DNA from: JBMOLL01 sp049325415
GTDB taxonomy: Bacteria; Bacteroidota; Bacteroidia; Bacteroidales; GCA-2748055
Reading direction: 5' to 3'
Length of the DNA: 31,060 nt
Assembly (NCBI GenBank): GCA_049325415.1
Contig: JBMOLL010000131.1
Coordinates: 1 to 31,060, forward strand
Shown here piece by piece: positions 6,127 through 15,200 of this stretch. Every line of letters starts with the position of its first letter. The stretch's first letter is position 1. Made by a program: the position numbers and the translations under genes. Under the pieces are notes generated by a model that was not told where the DNA came from, did not search any database, and worked only from the letters and a program-made list of their open reading frames with translations.

Positions 6127-8562
6127 ATGAATAAAAACCCTATGAAAACTATCCTGACCATTACCTTCACCGTCGTGCTCCTTCTTTCGGGAGGAATTGC
6201 GGCTGCCCAGAAAGGGACCATTGAAGGACGGGTCTATAATGCCAAGAACAACGAACCGGTCGAATTTGCGACCATAGCCATTTACGGAACCGCCATCGGT
6301 TCGATCAGCGACCTCGATGGAAAATTCCTGTTTACCGGTCTGGAACCGGGATTTATCCAGCTCAGGGTTTCCTCGGTGGGTTTTGAACCTTATGTATCCG
6401 AGGCGATCCAGGTAACCAATGCCTCCAGGGTCTATATAGAAGTGCCTCTTGAAGAAGCCAATGTTGCCATCGACGAGGTGGTGATCAAGGCTTCACCCTT
6501 CCGGAAGATCAAGGAGAGCCCGGTATCCCTTCAGCGAATCAGTATTGAGGAAATAGAAAAGAATCCGGGAGGGAACCGTGATATTTCCAAGGTGATTCAG
6601 GCTTATCCCGGAGTAGCTTCCACCCCGGCTTTCCGCAACGACATTATCGTTCGTGGCGGCGGACCCAGTGAAAACTCCTTTTACCTCGACGGGATCGAGA
6701 TCCCCAATATTAACCATTTTGCCACCCAGGGCGCTTCCGGGGGTCCGGTGGGCATTATCAATGTTGACTTTATCCGGGAGGTGAACCTTTACTCCGGAGC
6801 CTTCCCCGCCAACCGGAGCGATGCTGTGAGTTCGGTGATCGATCTTTACCAGACCGACGGGAACCAGGACAAGATCAATGCCCGCGCTTCGGTCGGAGCC
6901 TCTGATCTGGCCCTCACCCTTGACGGTCCGCTGGGTGAGAAAACCACCTACATTGCTTCGGTTCGCAGATCTTATCTGCAGTTCCTGTTCTCGGCCCTGC
7001 AGCTTCCCTTTCTCCCCAAATACAACGACTACCAGTTTAAGATCAAAACGAGGATCGATGACAAGAACGAGATCTCTCTGGTCAGCCTGGGATCCTACGA
7101 TGTCAACTCTCTCAATCTCAATGCCAATGAGACCGAAGAGCAGAAATACATCCTGGGTTATCTGCCCTCAAGTTTCCAGTGGAGCTATGCCATCGGTACG
7201 GTTTATAAGCATTATGGAGAAAAAGGTTACGACACCTGGGTTCTGAGCCGCAATTACCTGCATAATGAGTCGCTTAAATACCAGAATAATGTTGAAGTAG
7301 ACTCCCTCCTTACCCTGAATTACAATTCCGATGAGATTGAAAACAAATTCCGTTATGAACACACATCAAGGTACGATAACGGACTGAAGATCAACTATGG
7401 CGCGAATTTTGAGTATGCAAAATTCTATGCCGGCACTTTCAACCGGACTTTTTACCTGGGGCAGCCGGTGGAGATTTCCTATGATTCGGACTTCAATCTG
7501 TTCAAATGGGGATTATTCGGCCAGGTGAGCCGGGAGTTCTTCAATAACCGCCTCTCTCTTTCTCTGGGGCTCAGGGCGGATGCCAATTCCTACTCGGAGT
7601 ACATGTCGAACCTTCTCGACCAGTTCTCCCCGCGTTTTTCGGCATCATGGATGATCACTAACGGCCTGTACTTCAACTTTAACGTTGGACGTTTTTACCA
7701 GCTTCCCGCCTATACCACCATGGGATACAAAAACAGCGCAGGAGAACTGGTGAACAAGGATAACGGTTTGACCTATATCCGGGCCGACCATATCGTGGGC
7801 GGATTTGAGTACCTACCCAACGAAGACTCCAAGTTGAGTATCGAAGGATTTTACAAAAAGTACACCGACTACCCCATGTCGCTGATCGATTCCATCTCCC
7901 TGGCCAGCAGCGGAACCGATTTTGGAATTTATGGCAGTGTTCCGGTGGTTTCAACGGCCGTAGGAAGAGCCTACGGGGTGGAAGTGCTCTACCGGAACCG
8001 TGACCTGCTGGGCTTCAATGTCATTACCTCTTATACCTGGGTACGCAGTGAGACCCTGCCTGTACGTTCCGATCTGCTGGATCTGGGCTGGATCCCCACT
8101 TCCTGGGATAACCGTCACCTGCTCAATATCACTGGAATACGCAAGTTCAAAAACAACTGGCAGCTGGGTTTCAAATGGCGTTATGTGGGTGGTGCACCCT
8201 TTACTCCCTACGACTTGCAGACCTCTTCCCTCAGGGCTTACTGGGACGTGAACCGGATCGGAGCACTAGATTATTCACAGTATAACCAGGTCCGCACCTC
8301 CTCCTTCCATCAGCTGGATGTACGGATGGATAAAGAGTGGTTCCTGTCAAAATTCACATTGAATTTGTATATTGACATTCAGAATGTTTACAATCATCAG
8401 ACAACCGGTTCCACCTCGGTGATTCAGGAAACGGATGCAGCGGGCAACCCGGTGATCATCAATCCCTCGGACCCCTACCCGCTCCAGCAATACCGGTTGA
8501 AAGAAATTGATGCGGCAGTGGGTACCGTACTTCCCACCATTGGAATAATAATAAAATTTTAA
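6127..8562 (+). CDS. TonB-dependent outer membrane receptor with carboxypeptidase-like N-domain
   Basis: This 811-residue outer membrane beta-barrel receptor has a signal peptide ending near AAAQ (residue 28), a carboxypeptidase-regulatory-like beta-sandwich (about 30-112, GTIEGRVYNAKNNEPV), a TonB-box-like stretch IDEVVIKA, a plug (about 128-240 with VRGGGPSENSFYLDGIEI), then the barrel ending in Phe (IGIIIKF), as expected for BAM-assembled porins. It is shorter than SusC proteins and has no SusD behind it, so it more likely imports a metal chelate, vitamin or small ligand; the substrate cannot be deduced. A second ATG at 6142 is possible. A lipoprotein gene follows after 9 nt and probably shares the transcript. 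Confidence 0.93.
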   Translation: MNKNPMKTILTITFTVVLLLSGGIAAAQKGTIEGRVYNAKNNEPVEFATIAIYGTAIGSISDLDGKFLFTGLEPGFIQLRVSSVGFEPYVSEAIQVTNASRVYIEVPLEEANVAIDEVVIKASPFRKIKESPVSLQRISIEEIEKNPGGNRDISKVIQAYPGVASTPAFRNDIIVRGGGPSENSFYLDGIEIPNINHFATQGASGGPVGIINVDFIREVNLYSGAFPANRSDAVSSVIDLYQTDGNQDKINARASVGASDLALTLDGPLGEKTTYIASVRRSYLQFLFSALQLPFLPKYNDYQFKIKTRIDDKNEISLVSLGSYDVNSLNLNANETEEQKYILGYLPSSFQWSYAIGTVYKHYGEKGYDTWVLSRNYLHNESLKYQNNVEVDSLLTLNYNSDEIENKFRYEHTSRYDNGLKINYGANFEYAKFYAGTFNRTFYLGQPVEISYDSDFNLFKWGLFGQVSREFFNNRLSLSLGLRADANSYSEYMSNLLDQFSPRFSASWMITNGLYFNFNVGRFYQLPAYTTMGYKNSAGELVNKDNGLTYIRADHIVGGFEYLPNEDSKLSIEGFYKKYTDYPMSLIDSISLASSGTDFGIYGSVPVVSTAVGRAYGVEVLYRNRDLLGFNVITSYTWVRSETLPVRSDLLDLGWIPTSWDNRHLLNITGIRKFKNNWQLGFKWRYVGGAPFTPYDLQTSSLRAYWDVNRIGALDYSQYNQVRTSSFHQLDVRMDKEWFLSKFTLNLYIDIQNVYNHQTTGSTSVIQETDAAGNPVIINPSDPYPLQQYRLKEIDAAVGTVLPTIGIIIKF

Positions 8563-8571
8563 CTTGCTTCT

Positions 8572-9309
8572 ATGAGAACAATTATCATACTTTCCACTGC
8601 CCTGCTCATTATTGCGGGCTCATGCACCGGCGCAAAGGTCCCGGTCACGGAAACCCCCGATTATTACAACTATAACGAAGCCGGCAAAGGACCAGAGCTT
8701 ACGGTAAGTTTATTAAAAGGGAAGGCCCATAATCATCCCCTGTATGCCATCTGGGCGGAAACGACCGACGGTCGGTTCCTTCAGACCATTTATGTTTCCG
8801 AATCCATCGGTAAAGGAGTTTTCCTGCACGGCGATGCTTCTTCGGGAAAATGGCTGCCTGGAGAGATCAGGCGCCCTGCTGCCCTGCCTTACTGGTCGCA
8901 CCGGAGGAATATCCAGGCGCCCGATGGCCTTTACATCCCCACGCCCGAAACGGCCATTCCCGATGCCTATACCGGTGCGACTCCTCCTAAAAGTTTTGAG
9001 CTGACAGCACGGCTCGACAGTGTTCCGCCGGATCAGTTCTACGTGTACATGGAGATCAATCAGACCTGGGACTGGAATGAGTACTGGACCAATAACAAGT
9101 ATCCCGACGATGACGAATATAAAACCTCCTGCCAGCCGGCACTGGTTTACCGCACGCTGGTTGATATGAACGATGGTACCGAGTTTCCCATGATCCTTTT
9201 TGGCAGGAGCCATGAATCAGGTAAGGACGGGAAGATTTACAAGGATATCGAAACCATGACCACGGCACTGCATATAGCCGATGAGATCACTGTTACGCTG
9301 AAGAAATAG
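8572..9309 (+). CDS. Lipoprotein, DUF2271-like
   Basis: This 245-residue protein begins with a lipoprotein signal (MRTIIILSTALLIIAGSC, lipidated Cys18). The mature part has no enzyme motif known to me. The segment LYAIWAETTDGRFLQTIYVSES followed by a Trp-rich LPYWSHRR resembles DUF2271, a periplasmic domain that in Bacteroidota often accompanies TonB-dependent receptors and iron-related flavoproteins. Here it lies 9 nt downstream of the TonB-dependent receptor, so a role at the outer membrane in the same uptake process is plausible. The DUF assignment is tentative; the lipoprotein signal and coupling to the receptor are firm. Confidence 0.75.
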   Translation: MRTIIILSTALLIIAGSCTGAKVPVTETPDYYNYNEAGKGPELTVSLLKGKAHNHPLYAIWAETTDGRFLQTIYVSESIGKGVFLHGDASSGKWLPGEIRRPAALPYWSHRRNIQAPDGLYIPTPETAIPDAYTGATPPKSFELTARLDSVPPDQFYVYMEINQTWDWNEYWTNNKYPDDDEYKTSCQPALVYRTLVDMNDGTEFPMILFGRSHESGKDGKIYKDIETMTTALHIADEITVTLKK

Positions 9310-9329
9310 GCCTGTTCGGCCGTCTGAAG

Positions 9330-9374
9330 TCCCCGCACACCTGTCCCTAAACCGGGCAGTAGTGCGGGGATTTG
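9330..9374 (+). terminator. Probable intrinsic terminator after the receptor/lipoprotein pair
   Basis: TCCCCGCAC (9330-9338) pairs perfectly with GTGCGGGGA (9362-9370) across a 23-nt loop, followed by a short T-run (TTTG). It begins 20 nt after the stop codon at 9309. The long loop and weak T tract lower confidence. Confidence 0.55.
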
Positions 9375-9548
9375 CGTTTCAGGCAAACAAATCGAACTTT
9401 CCTTCCTTTTCAATCCGGCCACGATCCCGATCTGAACCGGACCTTCGGCAGGCAGGCAAAAACCACATGCCCTGATCGTAAACCGTCCGCTTTCGTACAC
9501 CTCTTTCTCATATCTGAACAACCTTTTCAGGTAAAGATTAGATTTATC

Positions 9549-9578
9549 TTGTTGCTTTACAGATATTTATTTATTTTG
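9549..9578 (+). promoter_or_regulatory. Possible promoter for the orphan ABC ATPase
   Basis: TTG at 9549-9551 is followed after 19 nt by TTATTTTG at 9571-9578, one mismatch from the Bacteroides TAnnTTTG element. It lies about 55 nt before the ATG at 9634. A 15-codon reading frame (ATG 9603 to TGA 9650) lies between and overlaps the ABC start; its status as a leader peptide is unproven. The rest of the 9310-9633 gap holds only the terminator at 9330-9374. Confidence 0.4.
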
Positions 9579-9633
9579 GCATACCGATTGAAAGATTCGG
9601 GTATGTCCAACAATGCACTAAAAACAAAAGATA

Positions 9634-10317
9634 ATGATCAAAACAGTTGACCTTGTAAAAGTTTTTCGCACGGATGAAGTCGAAACAACCGCTCTGAACA
9701 GAGTAAACATTGAAGTTAAAGAGGGTGAATTTGTTGCCATCATGGGGCCTTCCGGTTGCGGCAAATCAACCTTACTGAATATACTTGGCCTGCTCGATAA
9801 CCCGTCAGGCGGATCGTATCTCTTCAACGAAAAGGAAGTTGCCAATCTCAAGGAAAAACAGCGTACCAATCTCCGTAAAGGAAACATCGGATTCGTTTTC
9901 CAGAGTTTTAACCTGATTGACGAACTGACAGTTTATGAAAACATTGAACTCCCCCTGCTTTATCTGAGGATGAGCACTTCGGAAAGGAAAAAGAAAGTGG
10001 AAACCGTGATGGAGCGTATGAAAATCTCGCATCGCAAGAACCACTTCCCGCAGCAGCTATCGGGCGGACAGCAGCAGCGCGTAGCCATTGCCCGTGCCGT
10101 GGTTACCAATCCCAAGCTGATCCTTGCCGACGAACCTACCGGTAACCTCGACTCTGCCAACGGTGCTGAGGTGATGAGTCTGCTTACCGAATTAAATGAG
10201 GACGGAACCACAATCGTAATGGTAACCCACTCTCCGACAGATGCAGAAAAAGCTCACCGGATTATTCAGTTGTTCGACGGACATGTTGTGACGGAAAATA
10301 TTCACAAGAAACTTTGA
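9634..10317 (+). CDS. ABC transporter ATP-binding protein, LolD/MacB type
   Basis: This 227-residue nucleotide-binding subunit is complete: Walker A GPSGCGKST (38-46), Q-loop at FVFQSFNLI (Gln90), signature LSGGQQQRVAIARA (142-155), Walker B LILADEP (162-168) followed by TGNLD, and H-loop His199. The TGNLDS sequence and length fit the LolD/MacB/FtsE clade, which works with type VII (mechanotransmission) permeases in lipoprotein sorting, efflux or antimicrobial-peptide resistance. No permease gene is adjacent: a terminator follows and the next gene is a sigma factor. It probably partners with a permease encoded elsewhere. The family is certain; the exact substrate is not known. Confidence 0.93.
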   Translation: MIKTVDLVKVFRTDEVETTALNRVNIEVKEGEFVAIMGPSGCGKSTLLNILGLLDNPSGGSYLFNEKEVANLKEKQRTNLRKGNIGFVFQSFNLIDELTVYENIELPLLYLRMSTSERKKKVETVMERMKISHRKNHFPQQLSGGQQQRVAIARAVVTNPKLILADEPTGNLDSANGAEVMSLLTELNEDGTTIVMVTHSPTDAEKAHRIIQLFDGHVVTENIHKKL

Positions 10318-10358
10318 TCTCCACGGTTATCGGAAGATACCGTTCCATATATATCCTT

Positions 10359-10391
10359 AAAAGTGACCGGCATTGTCGGTCACTTTTATTT
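10359..10391 (+). terminator. Strong intrinsic terminator after the ABC ATPase
   Basis: AAAAGTGACCG (10359-10369) pairs perfectly with CGGTCACTTTT (10377-10387) across a 7-nt loop, and the stem runs into TTTTATTTT. It starts 42 nt after the stop codon and separates the ATPase from the sigma factor gene. Confidence 0.9.
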
Positions 10392-10462
10392 TGCAGGGTC
10401 CTCCGTCTTCCTTTTTACGACCCTCACCTGTCGTGCTGATGAAAAAAAACTACTTTTACCTT

Positions 10463-10490
10463 GGGGGTAAGATCATCAGCAATTGTCTGT
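10463..10490 (+). promoter_or_regulatory. Candidate ECF-dependent promoter upstream of the sigma factor
   Basis: GGGGGTAAG (10463-10471), a 12-nt spacer and TGTCTG (10484-10489) reproduce, with identical spacing, the motif found before the anti-sigma gene at 11159-11185. The G-rich -35-like and GTC-containing -10-like parts are typical of promoters read by ECF sigma factors. It lies 30 nt before the ATG at 10520, suggesting autoregulation. Confidence 0.6.
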
Positions 10491-10519
10491 ATAACAGTAA
10501 CGGCTACCACCGTTAAACT

Positions 10520-11095
10520 ATGACTAAGATTATTACCAAAAGCGATGAGCAGCGGTTGGTGTGGTTTTCGCGCATCATGGAAGAGTATTATACCCAGCTG
10601 ATCGACTTTGCCCGCATCATTACCCAGTCATCTGAGATTTCGGAAGAAATTGTGGAAGATGTATTTATAAAGATGTGGAAACGCGATGAAGAAGTCTCAC
10701 AGATTGAGAACTTACGCGCTTATCTCTTTAAAGCCGTGCGCAATACTGCACTGAACTACCTCAAGAAGGAAAGCCGCTCCCTGGAAGTCTACCTCGATGA
10801 GCTCCCCCCATTAAGGATTTCCTGCAATCATGCCGACCCGGAAGAAACCCTTATCAGCAAAGAACTGAACGAAGCCATTTGCCGGGCGGTGGATGGCCTG
10901 CCTGCCAAATGCAAGATCATTTATAAGATGGCACGGGAAGACGGATTAAAGCACAGGGAGATCGCTGAATTGCTCGGCATTTCCGAGAAAACCGTGGAAA
11001 ACCAGATCTCTATTGCCCTGAAGAAGATAGCAGGAATTCTTTCGCGTGAAAATAACGGGAATCTGAACCTCAGGAACGGGAATAATGCCAACTAA
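10520..11095 (+). CDS. ECF RNA polymerase sigma-70 factor (FecI/RpoE-like, Bacteroides type)
   Basis: This 191-residue extracytoplasmic-function sigma factor has region 2 at about 20-88 (DFARIITQSSEISEEIVEDVF followed by WKR and RAYLFKAVRNTALNYLKK) and region 4 at about 118-172 with the helix-turn-helix HREIAELLGISEKTVENQI. There is no region 3, as usual for ECFs. It would direct RNA polymerase to the PUL promoters once released by the FecR-type anti-sigma encoded 110 nt downstream. The 9-residue Asn-rich tail is unremarkable. Upstream lies a copy of the same bipartite motif that precedes the anti-sigma gene. Confidence 0.95.
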   Translation: MTKIITKSDEQRLVWFSRIMEEYYTQLIDFARIITQSSEISEEIVEDVFIKMWKRDEEVSQIENLRAYLFKAVRNTALNYLKKESRSLEVYLDELPPLRISCNHADPEETLISKELNEAICRAVDGLPAKCKIIYKMAREDGLKHREIAELLGISEKTVENQISIALKKIAGILSRENNGNLNLRNGNNAN

Positions 11096-11158
11096 CCGGG
11101 CGATAGCCCACCTGCACTGACCATGCCCGAAACCCGGTAAAAATATTTCTGTCCTTTT

Positions 11159-11185
11159 GGGGGAAAGCAAGGAAAAAGATGTCTG
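11159..11185 (+). promoter_or_regulatory. Candidate ECF-dependent promoter upstream of the FecR gene
   Basis: GGGGGAAAG (11159-11167), a 12-nt spacer and TGTCTG (11180-11185), followed by an AT-rich stretch, matches the motif at 10463-10489 upstream of the sigma gene. The distance to the ATG at 11206 is 20 nt. It probably drives fecR and, by read-through, the whole susCD operon. Confidence 0.6.
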
Positions 11186-11205
11186 ATTAATGAACCATCA
11201 CCAAG

Positions 11206-12219
11206 ATGAAGGAAAACACGATCGAAAATATCATTGCGCGTGTGCTCAACGGAACTTCGACTCTGATCGACCGTAAAGAGCTGGAAACCTGGAGAAAGGC
11301 TAACCCTGGCAATGAACTGATTTTCAGGCAGATGAAAGCGGCATGGGAAGCCGGTAAGCCAAGGAATGCCACGGTCGCGGAAAAAGCCCATATGGAAAGG
11401 ATTGTCCAGCGGGCCCGTCTGCAGTTAAATGCACATGCCTACCCACAGGTCCCGGAAAAAACTCTTCGCGTTAGAAAATTTTTCCGCTATGCTGCTGCAG
11501 TCACCCTCCTGCTCTCTACAGGTTTTATTTCCGGGCGCTTGCTGAAGAAAGACCAGGTGGTGACCCAGATGGCCGAAGTTGTGGTATCGCGCGGCAGCCG
11601 GGCCCAGGTGACCCTACCCGATGGTTCAATGGTTTGGCTCGGCCACGACAGCAGGCTCAGCTATCCCGATCGTTTCACCGGAAAGGTTAGGGAAGTAAGC
11701 CTGAATGGCGAAGCTTTTTTTGATGTGGCCGGTGATAAGGAAAATCCCTTCCTTGTTCATACTTCCGGTCCGACGATCCGCGTAACGGGTACACGGTTCT
11801 ATGTGCAGGACTTCACGGGGGAGAAGGGCATAGAAGCCAGCCTGTACTCCGGAAAAATTGATCTGCTCCTGAATAACCGGCTGTTGAAAAAAATGGTCCC
11901 CGGACAAAGACTGGTATACGATCGTCAGACCGGAATACTGGCTGCAGAAGTTTTCGAACCCGAATTCTACGAATACTGGCTCAACGGCGATTATTCCTTC
12001 ACCGAGCAATCCTTCAGTCATCTTGCCTACATGATGAAAAGAATCTATAACGTGGAACTTATCTTTAACGATAAAGAGCTGATGGACAAAAAATTCACCG
12101 GAAGTATGAGCAGCGATGACAACATTTATACGCTCCTCGAGATATTCAGGATCTCCTCTTCCGTACCCTTCGACTACTCCATCGACAGGAATAAAATATA
12201 TATCCGTAAACGACGCTAG
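11206..12219 (+). CDS. FecR family anti-sigma factor with DUF4974
   Basis: This 337-residue inner membrane protein has a cytosolic N-terminal part (1-92) that would hold the sigma factor, one transmembrane helix (about 94-111, YAAAVTLLLSTGFISG), a periplasmic FecR domain (about 125-220: SRGSRAQVTLPDGSMVWLG then LNGEAFFDVAGD) and a C-terminal DUF4974 domain (about 262-333), a secretin/TonB N-terminal-like fold. In Fec-type signalling the periplasmic part reads ligand-bound state of the SusC STN domain and the sigma factor is released or activated. Gene order sigma, FecR, SusC, SusD is the classic Bacteroidota arrangement. Confidence 0.95.
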   Translation: MKENTIENIIARVLNGTSTLIDRKELETWRKANPGNELIFRQMKAAWEAGKPRNATVAEKAHMERIVQRARLQLNAHAYPQVPEKTLRVRKFFRYAAAVTLLLSTGFISGRLLKKDQVVTQMAEVVVSRGSRAQVTLPDGSMVWLGHDSRLSYPDRFTGKVREVSLNGEAFFDVAGDKENPFLVHTSGPTIRVTGTRFYVQDFTGEKGIEASLYSGKIDLLLNNRLLKKMVPGQRLVYDRQTGILAAEVFEPEFYEYWLNGDYSFTEQSFSHLAYMMKRIYNVELIFNDKELMDKKFTGSMSSDDNIYTLLEIFRISSSVPFDYSIDRNKIYIRKRR

Positions 12220-12265
12220 GCAGAACAGGTGTTCGCAACGGATGAATTGTACTAACTAAACTGCT

Positions 12266-15200
12266 ATGAAAAGAATGATGCACTTCCTGCACCTCAGGGT
12301 GCCGGAGCTTACCATGCCCTGGGTAAAGCGCATGCAACGGGGATTACTTCTTTCTGCCCTTTTGCTGAATACCTTATTTGCCCTGGCACAGGAAAGCCCC
12401 TCCATCACCATGAAACTTGATCAGGCCCGGATTACCGAGGCCATGCAAGAAATTGAAAACAGCACCAATTACCGTTTCTTTTACGATGCCGGACTGATCG
12501 ACCCTGCCGGACTTGTTTCCCTGTCCTTGAATAATGCCACTCTCGATGAAGCATTAAAAGCAGTTTTTGCAGGCACACAGATCTCCTGGGAGATTGAAGG
12601 TCGCTTTATTGTCCTTAAGAAAGATACCAGGGAACAGCAACCCGAAGGCACCCGCCGGATCAGGGGAAGTGTGACCGATGAGGATGGAGAGCCTCTGTAT
12701 GGCGTAACTATTTTTATTAAGGGAACCACAACCGGGATTATCTCCGGCATGGACGGCCGCTATGAACTGCTCGTGCCTGAAAAAGGCGGACAACTGGTTT
12801 TTCGGTACATCGGTATGCATGAAGAGGAGATCACCATAAACGATCAGAAAGAAGTGAATGTGGTGATGCATCCCGATGTAATCGGACTCGAAGAGGTTGT
12901 TGCCATCGGGTATGGTGTACAGAAAAAGCGTGACCTGACCGGCGCCGTCTCCGTCGTGAATGTGGATGAAATGAAAAAGAACACGGTAACCGGTGTCGGG
13001 GAAGCCCTCCAGGGACAGATCTCCGGAATATCGGTTGTGACCAGCGGTGATCCGGGAAGCATGTCGGAAGTGAGGATCAGGGGCGTTGGTTCCTTCTCCA
13101 ATGTCGGACCACTTTATGTCATCGACGGAATGATCCTCAATGATGCCAATCACCTCAATCCGGCAGATATCGAATCGATCCAGGTCCTGAAGGATGCCTC
13201 CGCAGCCGCTATCTATGGGGCCAGGGGGGCTAACGGTGTGATCATCATTACCACAAAGAAAGGAAAAGACGGGGAAGCCCGGGTGAACTTTTCTGCCAAA
13301 TACGGGGTGGAAGAACTGGCCCGCAAAATCGATATGATGGGCTCTGAAGAATGGCTCTATTACAACGAACTCAGTTATATCAACTCCGGAGCTGAATGGC
13401 TCGGGCGGCCTGAGATCGGCCAGGAAATACCGAATACTGACTGGCAAAAAGCCATTTTTGAGGCAGGCCGAATGGCCGATTACAACTTTGATATCACCGG
13501 AGGAAATACGAAGGACCGCTATATGATCGGCGGAGGCTATTATACCCGGGACGGAGTGTTAAAAGGCCCCTGGTACGACCGATACAGCTTCAGGGTCAAT
13601 TCGGAAAGTAGTCGCGGGCGCTTCCGCTTCGGGGAAAACCTGACCGGTTACCGCACAAACCAGAAGATCACCAATACCGGAACGAGCTCCTTCACCAACG
13701 CCCTCAGCATGCCTCCCGTAATACCGGTTTACGACCCGGAAGAGATCAGCGGCAGGGGCGGATATGGCTACGGCTCCGTGAAATATCCCACCTACTCAAC
13801 TAACCCGGTGGCCCAGCAGGAATCGATTGATGATATCATCAACCACAACAGGATCGTCGGGAATATTTTTGCCGAACTGGAAATCTTCAAAGGACTGAAA
13901 TATAAAGTCAACCTGGGGATGGATTACTGGTATGGCAAAAGAAAATCCATCGATCTGGGTGTTACAAAACGTTATCTCTCTGTGGAAACCCGCTGGGACA
14001 ATAAACTCTGGGAGGTCAGGGATGAAAGAATGACCCTCCTGAATGAACATACCCTTACCTATGAATACACCGCCGGGAAACATTCATTCAATGCCTTGCT
14101 CGGCTTCACCACCGAACAGAATAAATACAACTACCTGGCTAATGAGGGTTATAACCAGCTCGTTGACGGGCTCTGGCAGATCGACCTTGTTGCAGTCCAG
14201 AATAATATGTGGGGAAGCGAACAGGAAAATGCAATGATCTCCTACCTGGGCCGGATCGATTATAACTACGACCAGAAATACCTTGCCCAGGTAAATTTCA
14301 GAAGGGACGGCTCCTCCAAGTTCGGTCCCGATACCCGCTGGGGAAATTTCCCTTCCGCTTCGCTGGGATGGAGGGTAAGCAACGAATCCTTCTTCGAACC
14401 GCTTAAGACCCTGGTCTCTGATCTTAAACTCAGGGGGAGTTACGGGGTTCTTGGCGACATGCAAACCCTGGGCAACTACGACTACCTGGCTTCAATCAAC
14501 CATAACGGACCCTATGAAGGCTACTATGCCGTTCTCGGCACCGACCAGTCTGTCAGGGAAGGTGCACTCCAGAGCAACCGGGTGAATCCTTACCTGAAAT
14601 GGGAAACCAGAACTACGGCCAACGTCGGTATCGACTTTGGGATGTTTGGTAACCGCCTCTATGGTACCATTGAATATTTCAACAGCATTTCCACCGATCT
14701 GCTTGTTTCACTCCCCCTGGCCATGGCTACCGGGGTGGGTGTCGATCCCTACCTGGGCGATGCCAACGAATGGACCAATTACGGAGAGATGCAGAATACC
14801 GGACTGGAAGTCTCGCTCGGCTGGAGAAAAAGCGAAGGCGACTTCCATTATGATATCTTCGGCAACTTCTCTACCATCAAGAACGAAGTGCTTCTGCTTG
14901 GCTCGGCTGAAGGTTATCGGGAAGGCTGGTATAACCAGGTGAACAGAACCGAAGAAGGAAGATCGGTCGCCGAATTCTACCTGATTGAAACCGACGGGAT
15001 CTTCCAGAGTATGGACGAGGTACTTTCCTATACCACCGAGGTGCTGAATGAAACTTCAGGCGAAATGGAAACTGTTCTGATCCAGCCCAATGCCAAACCC
15101 GGCGATATCCGCTACGTGGATTTCAACAACGATGGAAAAATCGACCTGGATGACCGCCAGTGGATGGGCAGCCCGCTTCCGAAACTGACCATGGGCCTCA

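Noticed and set aside
12554..13447. A 297-codon minus-strand frame
   Set aside because: It is antisense to the SusC plug-domain coding region, which is certain; no protein features.
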